Shown one piece after another: positions 11,614-26,395 of a stretch of 64,000 nt of DNA. This DNA is from Tieghemostelium lacteum (taxonomy: Eukaryota > Evosea > Eumycetozoa > Dictyosteliales > Raperosteliaceae). The translations under genes and the position numbers were made by a program. The notes below the pieces were generated by a model. It ran no database searches and had not been told where the DNA came from. It was given only the letters and a program-made list of their open reading frames with translations. The DNA is taken from the NCBI GenBank assembly GCA_001606155.1, contig LODT01000028.1, positions 844,735-908,734 on the forward strand. Reading direction: 5' to 3'. Within the stretch, counting starts at the first letter, position 1, and the number at the start of each line of letters is the position of its first letter.

Positions 11614-14600
11614 ACCGATGTCATCACTAAAAATAAATTCTTCTACTTCTTCTTTTTCGTCAAGTTGATAGGGTTCAAGGAAGTCAATGATAAATGGCTC
11701 TTTGTAAGGTTTGGAAGACTCAATCTCTTCAATTTTAGATAGTGCTACAGAGAGTGTATCATGAATGGATCTCATAAAGAGAGGATAGACTGACATTGGC
11801 ATTTTCCTATCACACATTGATTTGATTTCAGTTTGTAGGAATGGGTTAGGAGTTGATTGGCAGATATCTATTACTTTATCATAAAATGTTCCATTGGGGT
11901 TGGCTCTGATGGATTGAATTGATTCATTGGATGTGAATTTGGTTAGAATCTTCTTGAGGAATTCAATATAGGTATTTAACTTTAAATTGGAGTTACAAAT
12001 TTCTGAGACTAGTTTGGTTTTCAAATCAATGAAAAAAGCATTGAATTGTTGCTTTGGTGGGTGAATAGTGAATTCTGGTATTAAATTACTGTATAGATAT
12101 CCACAGGAGAGGTACTCATTAATGACTAGGTCACATACTTTCAAGAGTGATTTCAATGGAATGTTGTTGAGAGCGTTCAATATTTCAGTTGATATAGCAG
12201 AATCTCCACCAGTGTATTCAGCGATGCTTATATCAGAGTTTGGGTTTTCCTTTTCATTGTTTATCTTGCAGCATGTATTTCCAAGATAACGAGCAACATC
12301 ATCAAGAAGGTCATGACCTTTACACAATGATGTTAGATCGATCATTAGTTGTTCATCACAGTCTTTTTTGAATTCTAACGAATTTACCTGTTCTGTAACT
12401 GATTGAAGATCTTTAATGGATTGTGGGACTTTAGAAGGGGTTATAGATTCAATATCCAATTCTTTTAGATTAAATCTTTCTGGTTCATTGAATGGGAATT
12501 TAGATTTTAAGGATTTTAATAGGCTATAACATTTGACAATTGTAGTAATACAAGATATATTCATTTGAGATTGAATAGTAGTGAGATTTGGTGTTAATTT
12601 ATCTCTTTCAAAACTTTGGAAATGTGAGATCTTATTGAGTAGATAGGACTGGAAAGTCTCTGGTGTGAAGTTTGAACCAATCAGCAAGAAGTTGTCACCA
12701 GTTTCAATGTCACCTATATAAATTTTAGATTTTAAATATTTTTCAAAATATTCTTCAATTTTATCAATCCAAGAGTTGGTGGTAGGTATTAAAATATCAC
12801 CTTCATTGAATGGTAACAATGCTGAGATTGGAGTGTCATCGTTAATTTCCGGAATAGAGGTTTCACTTAAAATTTGAATTTCTGTTTTTATCTCTTTCCA
12901 TGTAGTTTTCAATTCATCCCATGACTGTTTCAATGCTAGTAGTGATTTAGTTTCTTTGTTTAACTCAACTATTGAGTTATAAACTTGATGGAAATTCGAA
13001 TTCAAATGTTCTACACTGAGACATCCTTGAAAATGTTTATAACATAGCGATAAGAAATGAATGAGTTTAGGGATTTTATCTAATATAGAATAGATATCAA
13101 GTTGATTTGTGATGAAATTGATATCTGGTAATTTCATTGATGAAATGAAATCTTTGATAAACTTGGGTGAATAGATTGGTGAACTGTGAATTTTGGCCAT
13201 CTCTTGCCTTAACTTGAGAATGTTGGCGTGACCTACTGATTGTTTTTCCAACATTTTGATTTGAGTTGATTTCTTGGATGGGTACTCTAGATAGAGATCA
13301 TTGATTATTGGAATCAATACCTTTTCTTCATATTCTAATGCATCAAAATCAGAACTAAATATTGATTTCATTGATGCATTGCTGAATTCATAAGAGTGTT
13401 TCCACAATTCATAGATGTATTCTGAAATGAATTGGCATGGTTCTAAATGGAGATTGAGGTTTTCTTGATTGTTCTTGAACTTTTTGATTGATGATAATCC
13501 AATTTCAAATACATAAGAGATTAAAGCATTGATAGATGTCTTATCCTTTAGTTTACATGAGAACTGAGTGACAACATCATTTAATATTTTCAAATGTTTA
13601 GGATATACACTGATGGTGTAAGCAAATATTAACCAACTTGTTGATGATACAATATATTTCTTTTGAATGTTACCTCCCATTGTTAATGTAAAATCATTGT
13701 CATTGTGTATCATACCATAGTCTCTGAACATGTGTCCAACATCACAAGCTGGGAAGTATGCACCTGCAACTTTCAATGGATCTGTGAATTCGACTGCTTG
13801 TCTTGTGAGATTGAAGAGATAAGATTTATCATTGGAACCAAGTGACATCGCAACAAAATTAATAACCATGTGTGATATTGATGTTTCAAATTCACTTTTG
13901 TTGGCACCATTTTTGAGAATATTATCAAGTAAATTGTCTCCAAATGAATTATTGATGATCTTTTCATAGATTCCCAATACTGGCGCAAGTTCGAAATGTG
14001 TTTTTAAACTTTGGTCATCAAGAATTTTTTGGTATTTAGTTAGTTGTGTACCAGCAATGTAATCTTGGTAGAGCAAGATGAACAATGATGATCTAAAGAG
14101 TCCTTTGAGAATTGGAGTTGTTGATTCATTTACCAATTCATTCATACATTGAGGTATTGTTGAAATTGTTGTTTTAACTTTCATAAAGTAGGATAAATGA
14201 TCATTTCCTTCAAGATATACAAATGGAAGATTGTAATAGTACATGGGATCTATAGATTTACCTAAATATAAGTTATTTAGGGAGAATGAATGTAAGAAAA
14301 CTTTATCTTGTAGGAACTGGAAGAGAGTCTGTTGACTATCAATCTTATTGATAAAGAGCATTTGGTTAATTCTATTTTGATATTCCATTGTTGGTGTATG
14401 GTTTATTCCAACTTTAAAGAGTGATTTCAAAAGTGTTGTGAAATCTGTGTCTTTTAGAATCACATCGTATTTTCTTTCTCTTGATAAAATATCACAGAAG
14501 GTTTCAATTAACCGTGTCTCTAGAGCAACTGCACGAATTTTCATTGGTAGATTTTTATGTTCATCATAGGCTGAAAGTTGTTTTTTTCTTTCTTCAATAA

Positions 14601-17600
14601 TTGTTAAACTCTTCTTGGGATCTTGGTATTCAGCAAGATAGAGGTAATAGAGACAATCAGCAAGTTTAGATGATTTATGAGTTGGAAATGAACAATTGAT
14701 GAATTCACCTATTATTTTGTTGGTTGATAATGTATTTGGTGTTACAAAATCTTGTACACCTGTCTCGTATAATATTTTAGATGACAGTACACTGATTATC
14801 TTACTCTGCTTTGGTAAATGAATGGAGAGAATATTGGTAAACCAACCCATTGGTGGTACTTTCATTCCATATGGTAGTTGATCAACTATTCCACTGCAGA
14901 GTTGCAAGAGTTCATTGAGATTATATTCAGTACCCGTCAACGCCAATGGTTCAATGATATCCAACATTACATCAAGGCTGATTGAAAGACCTGGCTTTTC
15001 TTGGGACATACGGTGGTCAAGTTGATGTAGATTACTGAGAAGATTAATGATACTCTGTTCATTAAGGATGACGTGATACTTGATATATTTGAGTGATTTT
15101 ACAACTGGATATAGATAAATACTCAAATCTAATTCCAGTTTATAACTATTGATGATGAAGAGGAAAATGTGGTAGAGTGAGTTGATTCTGATGAGATCTT
15201 TGGTTTGTTTACTATCAGATGTATTCAACAGATTAGAGTCGATAGGAGATATATTGAGTAATTCCCTAGTTACATTTACCCATTCTACAATATCACCAAT
15301 GATAATATTATCATCATCCATTTTACCATTAATAAATGATCCAAGGGCATTGAATGAATTCATTGTCAACTGATTTTTAAACTTCTTGGAATCTATGTCA
15401 GAATTACAGTACGTGAGAATTAAATTTTCAATATTCTTGATGTGTATATTAGAATTCATTTTAATACGAATGATTGTTCGGATATTGGCTCGAATAAACA
15501 ATACTAGTGGATTGAAGAAGTTCTTGAATATAAATAACTGTGAAACAGATTGTGTCTTTGCATTCAATACTTTTACCAAAAGGTTATTGAACATTTCAAT
15601 AAAATCCTCTTCAATTTTCATAATTCTGGTGAAATAGTCAAATCTGAATTTGGAATATAGATCTTCGTTTTTAGACAAAAGATCTTGAAGAAGTTTAATT
15701 GGTAGTGATTGAATATACTCATCAAACTGTACTAATACTTTTGTTACTTCTTGATTGGTATGTGAACCGATGAAGATTTGGAAATAGTTGTCAAATATCA
15801 TTGAAATTGATTCAAATAGAGGTAGTTTAGGTGTATTAAGAATTGGTAGGACAGAAAGTGAAATTGGGTTATATCTCTGAGAGGTATTCTCTGATAGAAC
15901 AGGAAGTTGAATACCCTTAATGAAAAGACAAATCAACTCTTGTTCGAGTGATTGTGGATGAATGGCCTCTAAGACCGAATAACATCTATAATTGAACATC
16001 ATTTGATAGATTTCACTGATAACTGGATAGAAATACGATGTCAATGAGTCAATTATCGAATTAAAGAAAGATCTAACCAAATGACCAGTATTGATAAGAG
16101 TTGAGATGTTGGTGATAATATCAGTTAAAATATTCTGAGTACTACAATGGTTAATAAATTGGTCAATTATATGATCTACCCAAACTTCATTCTTTTTAAA
16201 TATACCTTCAACCAATTCGAATCTCTTTATATTGTCAGTGTAGAAAATACTTTCATTAGAGCTTCTAGTTGAGATTGTCACTCCTTCACAAATAGTTCGA
16301 AGGTGTTGATAAAACATAGGTTGGAAGGATTGATAGAGTGATGGATCTATTTTAACGGTACTGAATCCATAAGAGTGTGCAATCAAGGCTCTAATATCGG
16401 GGTGAACCAACTTGGGAGATGATGCAGTGATTGGATTATCTCCATTCATGCCAAATGAATCAATGTATAGAAATTCAGTGTTGTTGAGGAAATTAGATTG
16501 GATCTTGGGTTGATTGTGAATGGAGTATTCGGGTGGAAAATGGCAAATAATGATCATTTGTTTGTTGGTGATGTTATCAAATGATTCCATGACGCAATTG
16601 ATTTGGTTCTGATTGGCTAATGTTAAATCTGCAAATACCATCAAAAACTCGTGAGATAAAGAATCGTGGAATGATTTCATTTCATCATTACATTTGTTGG
16701 TTGAATCAATAGTGTGAAGTTGAATGATTTTCAGAGTGTCTTTACTTATTAATGGACTGATCTTCTTGGAGATAATCTGATAGAATGCATCAATGTACTC
16801 ATTATCTTTCAATCTATGGAATATCATGGAAGTTCTGGTGTAAATAACCCATTTGTTGATTTGAAACATTAGTTTACGGCCATTGTTGTAGAAATGTTCA
16901 TAGAGATTGTGAAGGAATCTCAAACAATTAAAATGCTCTTGATTGATGAGATACTCTTGAATGTAAGACTTTGGAAGTGATTTACATTTGAATATAGACT
17001 CTGGTCTGGCAATCTGCAACAATTTCCAAATAAAGTGATGGGATTGGTTGTCTTTGGATTGATCTTGATCACCCTCAATTTCATTATTGAAATTAAGCCT
17101 GTAAAGATTGATTGGATTTTCTAAAGCGATGGATCTCTTGGCAATAGAGTAAATCAATGACGAAATGGTTTCACTCGAGTACCCAAATAGCAAAGAATTG
17201 TTGGTTATCTTGTGATGGAACTCGCTCACAAAATTTTTTGAAGATGATAACAACTCAAAGAAGGATTTCTCTTTGATTTTGTGCGAAAGGAAGTGATTGA
17301 GAAGTTGATCAATAGTCAGATAGTATTTCTCAAATCTATTCAATAGTGGTAATTGAGCTGTTTTCAATTGTGACTTTGGCATGTGAATAATAATCTTAAA
17401 ATCTGGATGAACTGAGCAAAGTATACTATGATTCCCGAAAGATACATTGGCTTCATATTGTAAAGTACCATAAGTATCCTTAATGATATGGAAATATCTA
17501 TTGAAGACACTATATAAACTAGAGTAAATTGGAGTTGTATTTACTAATACAATAGTTCCACCAACTACCATATCATTCTTGATTTGACTGACAACTGAAG

Positions 17601-20600
17601 CTAACGATTCAAGTGTGTGGTCTTTTTCAAAATCACCAATTCTAATGACTTTATGTTTGATTCCAAGTTCTTTGAGAATCATCAATGAAGTTTCGTTTTC
17701 TGATGGATCAATGAGCATCATGTATCTGAATGCACTGGTATTGGGGTTTTGTCCATCAGAGAGTCTTTCTTGAAGTGATTCTTGAATTCTCAGAATGGTG
17801 TTATCTTTCTTTAGAGGAGCTGTATAATTGAACTTTCGAAAGAATATCGAGGAAATCTCATGGAAATCATTATATGGAATACCATTGAAATTTCTTTCTA
17901 ATGAATTTAAAAGACCTTCTGATGTGATTGATCCAAAATTCTGATAAGATCTCTGAAGATGTCTGAGGAAGAAAACAAAGTCTCTTTGATGGAAGAGATT
18001 CTCCTTGGTTCCTTTTGAGAATTGATTGACCATTTTATAACTATTAGATAATGCGTTACAAATGAAATCTTCACTCTTGGATAATTTTCTCTTATTTCCA
18101 AAGAGACAACCCATAACCAATGCTTTCTCATCTTCATTAGATATTGTTGGAGGATGTAATAAAATTAACATTCTATTGGCTTTGGCTGCATCTAACATCT
18201 TGTTGGATAAGATAATGATTACAACCTCTTCATTAGATCGTGTTTGTTTTGTTTTATGAGAGAGTTTATCAAGATAATCATGCATTACTTTCATTGGTGA
18301 AAGTCTTTCATCAACAAGACCAGCTTCATCGAAATGGATGATACATCTACCACGATTCACTTTTAAATCACCAACAAGCTTTTGTCTTTCAATTGCACGA
18401 TCAAGAGTTGATTTGACTTCAACATCAGTTGTGTGTTCAGAACATTGGTATCTGTATGTAACTGCATTTGGGAAGAGTGAGTAGAATGATGATTTATCAT
18501 CTTTATGGGTGTTGATATTATCTAAAACAATTGAGAAAGAGAGTGTTTTACTGCAACCAGGAGGTCCAATGATTAATAATGGAATTCCACATCCAATACT
18601 GACAATGGTAAAGAATATATTCAATTGTAGTGAATCAGTTCTGGCAATACCTTCTGGGAGTTTAGTTACACCTTCATCACACATTGAAGAGTATATAGAT
18701 TGGAATGTTTTCATAGATGACATGTTGGTGAGTTGGTCTACATTGTTCCTGAGGATTAATGCTTCAAATTCAGAAATCATAACATCTCTCTTGGTGTTTT
18801 GAATACTAGTTCTATAGACGTAAGCCATGTAGAATGAACATATAATAGCCAACCAATGTATGAGATAGCTGTCGTTTTCTTTATCGATATTAGGGAAGTA
18901 GCATTTCAAGATTAGAATTCCAATATCAGTCTTGAAGAATTTATAGATATCAATCGATCTCATGATATCTCTGATTGAAACATGGGTGTTTGATTGATTT
19001 GCATTTCTTAGAGTTCTTTGACCAATGAAAATACTGTCTCTCAAATGTGTATTGAAAAGATCAGATTTAACTGAATTTGTCTTTTCAATACTGTTGATTT
19101 CAAATAGAGAGTCAACAAAGTTCTTTTCTTGGTGGACTTGTAATGTTCCATAATCAAAAATATATTTCTTCATTGATGGTGGAATTTCTTGAACATTGAA
19201 TACCAAATTATTTTCATTTGTTTTACCAGTATAGTTGATTTTATCCTTGGATTTAATTAATGGATTCATTGCACCAATCCAGAAGATATTATCAGGAAGA
19301 GGACCTTCACCATCGAGTGTTCCATCAGTGAATACTTCAGTGATCAATGCAAGAGTATCATCAGGACTTGTATTGAATTCATCAATGAAAACAACCATTT
19401 TCAATGTTTTATCAAACTTGGATAATTCAATTGATTGTCTGATAATATCATTAACAAAAACCTTGAATTCTTTTGAACCGAATGTCTTATGCACAATGAT
19501 ACGATGGAATAGATTTTTGAATTTAATTGAACATATTTCTTTGGTCATTGAAATCAAATCTTGCAATTTGATTGACTGTTTATCAAGGGTAGAACTGTTA
19601 TCATCTACATTGAACAATGAAGAGGTTTCCATATTAAGGGTCTTTTGATATTTTTTTAATTCCTGTTTAAGTAACTCAGTTAGAGTATCCTTCTCAGTTG
19701 CATTTGTATTGTTATTGTTACTGTTACTATTTACATTATTGTTATTATTAACCTGTGCAAATATATTATTCTTTAGAAATTCACTCAAATTCAATTCTTT
19801 CAAATTCAAGAGAGATGAATTTGGCAATAAAATCAATTGATTTTCCAAGAGAATCTTTTGAATTGTTTTTTCAACCTCATTGATGAGGTTGGCTCTGGCA
19901 ACCTGAGAATTTGGTAGTGGAGCAGATATCATGTCTGTTTTCATCTCTGGTTCATAGTTGTACATTTGTTCTATGGCATCAATGATGTGATTGAGATTGC
20001 AATTACCAGGAATCTTTCCATAGGTGTTATCTCCATTTATAATGATTGGTTTCAAACTAAACTCTTTATAGTATGGTTCTTTGAGAACTTTGTTGACAGT
20101 TTCCTTGATTTCGAAGATAATGTCTAGAGTTTTATCAATGGATGCGTTAATCAACAATGAAAACATTTTGAGAAAAAATGTCTTTCCAACACCAGTATCA
20201 CCAGTTAGGATCATTGGTCTCTTATTCTTCATTTTGTTGTTCAAAATGATTAACTGAAGAACCAATTCATTGGTGAGAACAAAACCATGTTGATTCACTA
20301 AATTACTTATAATCTCTGTTCTGGAGGTTATGTTGAATGAATTACAAATGACATGTTTGAATATAGTTGGGTAATTTATAGCTCTGCTATGAGAAAACAT
20401 TGTTTCTTGCTTGGAAGAAAGCACATTAACTTTTCCACTGTAATCAATAATATCAACAATGGGTTTAATATCCATTTCGCCATCAACTATGGAGAAACAT
20501 GTAGATCTTGAAGTAGTTAATAGATTCTTCCAAATTACATCAGTTGAATAGTTATCTGGATCAGATAGTTGAATAGACTCCAGTAAGAATATATTGTAAA

Positions 20601-23600
20601 GCTCCTCACAAGTGTAGAATTTTTGAATGATTTCATCTAATAAATACCTTTTTTCGATATTTAAGTTTTCTGGAACTCTCCCACAACCCTCAATATAATT
20701 ATGTGTGCTATTATAATATTGGAGATAACCTTTTAAAAACATCAGTCTTTCATACATTAAATTGAAGAAATTCTTTCGGTGGGTAAAAAAGACATCTTCA
20801 TATAGGAAATTTACAGATTGTTTGATTTTTAATTTGTTATCGAGAATGTTTCTTATATGAGCAAGATATTGGTCAAAAGAAACACCATCACCTTTTGTGA
20901 TGTCAGGATATTCAGTCATGTCGGAATTGGTGAATGAAAAACATGTTCTTTCAATATCAGTGATATCCCAATCCAATTCATAATTTTCATGTATTGCCAG
21001 ATTGTAAACCATTGGAATTGAATTTTGAACATATTCTTCATAGTTCTGAAATTGTTTGGAAACACTGTCCAATGGAGTTCCAATTTCAATGAAAATTGTT
21101 GATAAACTTTCATCTATGTTAACCATTTTTCCATTACTGTCCAAAATGAAACCAAATGTAATGAGTGGATAGAGATATTGATTGAGAAGATCAAATGAAC
21201 ACAATGGTGAAATGATGAAATGAATGAATACTTCTTTGTTGTTTTTCTCGAGTGAACTGATCTTTTCAACAAGAGTATTCAGATCAAATTCATGACGAAC
21301 CAGTACTGTAATGGTTTGTTTACCTTTACATTTTGATTTGATATAATGAGTTTTACCACTTCCAGAAACACCTTTAACCAAGTACAATGAAACTGATTGC
21401 GAAACCTTTTGATGTCTCAAATGAGAAATCTTGTAACATGTATTCTTCCATTGCTCTCTAAAACTAGACCAGTTGTTGTTTAAAGGAGTATGCAAATTCG
21501 GGAGTGAGAATATTTCACTGTTGGTTGTAAAGTCTACAGTGGAGATAAAGTAAACTTTTGCCAATTTCAAAATGGTTTTTTCAGCAAAATGCTTAGATAT
21601 CCAATTGAGAAGCTTATCTTTATCTTGAGGAATTCCAATGAAAAAGAATGTTTCTTTGGGGAATCTCTCAACAATAGTAAAGAAGATTTCCATGTCTTGT
21701 AATGAATTAGCATAAAAAAGTTGTCTTGGGTGTGGCGGTGATTGATTCAATTGCATCAGTGTATTGTGGAGATTACACTTTTTCTTTAGAGGTACAAATA
21801 TGAAAACTGACTCATTCTGATTTCTCTTTGGTGGACTTTCATCATCCTCAATATCTATTAACTCTATTATTTTTGGAATGAAATGTTTAAGGAATTGAGT
21901 TGGTTCCTTTGTTGTGAATATTGTATCACAAAATTTGGTTAGAGTGTCTTTAATCACATTAATGTTGATGTCATCAGCATTTATACAAAATTTCATATAT
22001 GGAAGTAATGTAGATGCCAACTTGTCGATGTTATATCCATTTTTTTCATTCAAATGTGTTCTAAGGAGACTGGTTAGGCTTGAAATACCATATCCACGAA
22101 GCAATAGAAGTTGTCTTGGGAAACTTTGAATGGTAGATAACCAATCATGAAGCAATTCAATATACATATTTTTTAATGCAGATATAGTGTCCATAGTTTG
22201 TCCAGAAACATCAAAGGTAATAGTTCTACCAATGAAATCTGGATGATAGAGTCTCACCAATTCCAAGCGAAGTGAATGAATATATTGTAATTTTTCAATG
22301 AGCTCCTTTAATGTAATAGCTAGTTCGTTGTCTTGATTAGATAGACTTAAGATGGTTAAATCTTGTAAATATTCTTTTATTCTATCAAAAGACATTGTGA
22401 AATTACTTCCCTTGATTGTGAGTGTCCATCCTTTATTTCTAGAGATTGATTTACTTGTATCACTTTGGAATACTGAACCTTCAAGAAGTGAGTAGGCAAC
22501 CTGTAGTGATCTCGATGTTTGTAATCCAGTTTTCAACAGATTCTTAATAGCTGGGAGATTATCATTTACTAGCTTCAAAGAGTTTTGAATGATGGTGGTT
22601 TTGTTTTGAAATAATTTGGAAATCATTTCACAGAAGTCTTTAAAATCGTATTCAAAAATCCTTTTTTGTATTTCATAGTCTATTCTGTGCTGAATAATTG
22701 TAGAGAGTGAGTTCTTGATATAAACTGAATTATCCAAAAGATTTGAGTTCTTTCTATCAATCATATGAGATGATGCGAGTTGAATGTTATTATCAAATGA
22801 TTGTAATGAGAAGAATGATAAATAGAAATCTATCAGATCGGTTGATATATATTTAAAGATAGATAGATGGTGGTGGTTTAGTGAACCAATGTAGTTGCTG
22901 ATATTGTTGATTGCATAATTTGCCTCATTGATTGTCTGATTATTACTGATTGAGAATTCAACTATTTCTAGTATTTGTTGAATAGTACTATCAAGACCTT
23001 TGATAGATAAATATTTACAATTTTCAACAAATGACTTGAGATGTCCAATATTATCTCTGATACCAAAAAGAAGAGTAGCATGGTCAATGAATAACTTTTG
23101 ATTTAGAGTGTCACCATCATAGTGTTTTGTAGGGTAGAAATATTTTGTGATAATTCTCAACTCTTTTGGGTAATTTTCTTCTGTGATTAATGAAATTTTG
23201 CCAAGGATATCATTTAAAGTGATTGATAGATCGTTATCAACTAACTTTTTAATATACAATGTAGTAAATTCCATTACTTTGTCCAATTCTTTTACTTTCT
23301 CAAAATAGAATTGAAAAACTACTTTGAAGAACTCTGATGGTTCAACCAGTGTGAAATGAATCATTCTATCCAAAAGAACTTTGTCTATGAAACCATTTCC
23401 ATTTATACCATTAGCAGAACAAATACACTGTTCTTGAATATCTATTCTATCTTTGATAAGATAATTAGACAGATCACCAGAATCTATCACAAATCCATAA
23501 TATTCGTTGAGGATGTTTGTGATTTTAATGAGGTTCGCTAGACGACTTAATAAAGTGTTGTGGTACACTTCTACTGATTCAATGGATACCAAATTAATCT

Positions 23601-25001
23601 GACCATAAGACGAAAGAATTTTAGAGTGATTAATGTACACTTCCTTTTTGGATGATTCGAAACAATTTCCAATGCTTTTAAGCCTATTGTTTAGAGTATT
23701 GATGAAGTCTTCCAGTACTTTAATGTATTCATTGTATTGGCTTTTCCAATGTACTCCATTATAGTTTTTCATCAAGCCAAATCTACAAACAACATTATGA
23801 TAGATGTTATTTTCGTCAGTAAATACATGTACATTACGAATGAGTTCCGTGAGTAGGACTAAATAAGGCAAGGTATTTGGAAGGGAATTGTATTCCAAGA
23901 GTGTTTGTATTTTATCCATTGTAATCTGATTATCATTAGTCGGACTTTTGTAGGTAAGATCTTTAATTACACTACCAACAATATCTTGGCAATATTGGAA
24001 ATATCTCCTTCTGTTATTGATATCTAAAATCATAATCTTGTCTACTAAATAGTAACTTTCAGTGTCAGATATTTTTCTAAAAAATCTTAAAATGGGTTTC
24101 ATATTCACTGTTGTGATTTCAACTGTTGTGGTGGGACAGTGAAGAAAAATTAGACTGGTAAACTGAGGAGAGGAGCTTTTTAAAATATAATCTTGGGGTT
24201 CTTTTAGATATTCATGTGGTGATTTGAATAGTTCAATCATGCATTTCATGTTATTCTTCAGCTTATCTCCCATTTTCAGCATTTCTTCAAGAATTGGAAA
24301 AAAAAAGAAATAGTATTCTTTTGACATGGTGATGGATGTGATTAGCATGTAAATATTGTCTTCAAGGAGGAATTGGAACCGAAAATAATGAAGAATCTCA
24401 TCGATAATTGGTTTGTCAAAGTGGACTGGGACTACATGATGAAGAAATGATGTGGGGTCACAGATGAACAACCTGTATAGGATAACAGCACAGTAGCCTC
24501 TCTCTAATTGTCGATTGAGTCTCTTTAGGAGTATACATGCAACGTTACAACGAAATTTGAGTATCTCCAGATTGGAAACCTTATTGATGTCTTTATACAT
24601 ATCATAAATGAATTCATTGAGAATAGAGAGTTCCCGGTGATCCCAAATCAAAGATGGTAGGTGTTGAAATACACTGGCATCACTGTGAGAATTATATTAA
24701 TATAAGATGAAAGAAAGATAATATAACCACTGATCTACATACCATTCAAATCTCACTGCCATCAATACCATTGGTGCCCAAAGGTTATTAAAAGAGTTGT
24801 GAGCAAACATATCAATAAGCTTCTTTCTCTCTGATTCATTTGATGGTTTAATAATGGTTTTTAAAACATCTTCTATAGCTTTGTTTTCATCGATAGTATT
24901 TGATTCTATTTTTAATAATGTATCTTTATAGTATTGTGTTTCTAATGTTGGTTTATAATAGTTATACAATATTTTGGATCCTATTTGGTCTCTAATTGTG
25001 T

Positions 25002-25034
<33 letters not shown>

Positions 25035-25083
25035 TATTATTATTATTTTGGTGTGCCATATCCTTATCAAGAGGATCTCCCAT
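11605..25083 (-). CDS. RNF213/mysterin-like giant AAA+ protein, copy B
   Basis: Exon 1 is 24743-25083 (ATG at 25083), the intron is 24683-24742 (donor GTATGTAG, acceptor TCACAG) and exon 2 is 11605-24682, giving about 4,472 residues. P-loops lie at about residues 1217 (GVSGSGKT), 1606 (GDTGVGKT) and 2151 (GPPGCSKT). Walker-B-type acidic motifs (FIDEFNTSPDD near 1875, HFDEAGLVDE near 2230) follow the last two, the pattern of the active AAA3/AAA4 pair of RNF213. The segment FNAFFIDL near residue 4270 resembles the stretch just after the RING in animal RNF213, but no C-x2-C/H pattern of a RING precedes it and no RZ finger is seen. Ubiquitin transfer by a known zinc finger is therefore not supported. 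Exon 1 starts with an Asn run. A second Asn/Ser insert sits inside the second AAA module and is absent from copy A. It is probably a cytosolic hexamer-like mechanoenzyme. Confidence 0.85.
24683..24742 (-). other. Intron 1 of RNF213-like copy B
   Basis: A 60-bp intron joins VRFE through a split codon to CDASVFQHLPSLIWDHRE. Without it exon 1 would stop after WYVDQWLYYLSFILY. The same intron is recognisable in both relatives in this window. Confidence 0.85.
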
Positions 25084-25337
25084 TTAAATAATTTGGGTAT
25101 CTAGATCTAAAACAAAAACAAAGGTTGATGTTTAAAAAAAAAAAATTTTTTGATTAAAATTTTAATTTAAATCTTAAGAATCTAAGTATCTTTATTTATT
25201 TACTTAAAATAATAAGATATGGAAATATGTTTGATAATAAACTCGATTGTGTATCAAATGATATTATGAAACATTTATCATATTAATAAATTAGAATTTA
25301 AACTTAAATATTTATTCATTTTTTTAATTTTTTAAAA

Positions 25338-26320
25338 ATGAAATTGACACAAAATCAAATTAAACAATATAAAGAGGATGGTTATTTAATTATAAATAAT
25401 TTAATAGATCACAATGATATTGATCAAGTTGTTAACGAAATGAAATCATTAGTTGAAAAAGAGGATTTGAAAGAAACTATCTCTGTTTTCACTACTAACG
25501 ACCAAGAGGTAAGACCTCTATTAACATTATATTGCCTGGGCAAAATCTTATATCAATACCTTTTAAATATAGAGAAAATCAGATAAATACTTTTTAGAGA
25601 GTGGAGATAAAATTAGATTCTTTTTTGAACCAGGTGCATTGAAAGATGGTAAATTACAGGTACCTAAAGAGGTCTGTTTCAATAAATGTGGACATGCTCT
25701 ACATGATCTCAACCCAGTATTTGAAAAGTTTTCATATCAGCAAAAGATTAAAGATGTAATCTATTCTCTAGGTGTACTCAATAAACCTTTGAGTGTACAG
25801 TCAATGTTTATATTCAAGAATCCAAAGATTGGCGGTGAAGTTGGTATTCATAATGATTCTACATTTCTTCATACAACACCATTGGTATGTATATAATATG
25901 ACTATTTGAAATTAAATTAGATAGAGTATACTAATGATATGATGTCTTTTATAGACTACCCATGCTATTTGGTTTGCATTTGAAGATGCAACTACAAGTA
26001 ATGGATGTTTGAGAGCTATGCCAGGGTCTCATAAGAATGGTATTACAAGAAGATTTATTAGAAATAAGACAAATGATGGTTGTATATTTGAAGGTGAAAA
26101 AGAAGGTCCTTTTGATTTAAAGGATTTTGTTGCATTGGAATGTAAAAAGGGTAGTATTATTCTATTAGATGGTAGTACTATACATTATAGTGAACCTAAT
26201 ACCTCTCAACAATCACGTTATGCCTATACCTTACATTTTATAGAAGGTGATGGTTCTGCAGTTTATGAAGCTGATAATTGGTTACAAAGATCCAAAGAAC
26301 TACCATTTAGAGTACTATAA
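25338..26320 (+). CDS. Phytanoyl-CoA dioxygenase-like protein (PHYHD1 type)
   Basis: There are three exons, 25338-25508, 25573-25884 and 25955-26320, coding for 282 residues. The introns are 64 and 70 bp with GTAAGA and GTATGT donors, both in phase 0. The protein is an Fe(II)/2-oxoglutarate oxygenase. The HxD iron ligands are in GIHNDSTFLHT, the distal His is in STIHYSE, and the 2-oxoglutarate-binding Arg is probably in SRYAYTLHF. FLESGDKIRFFFE, FEDATTSNGCLRAMPGSH and NWLQRSKELPF match the PHYHD1 subgroup, and the length is close to the human protein (about 290). The physiological substrate of this subgroup is not established. Its 3' end is 75 bp from the convergent GDSL lipase gene. Confidence 0.9.
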
Positions 26321-26395
26321 ATGAAATTCACTAAAAATATAAAATGTACATAAAAAGAAAAATCAGAGTAAGAATAAAAAAAGGTATAGTTTTTA

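Noticed and set aside
11605-11720. A short intron joining copy B to the SAM-like tail
   Set aside because: Candidate donors give introns of 23-42 bases or the wrong phase; a one-base difference explains the join better.
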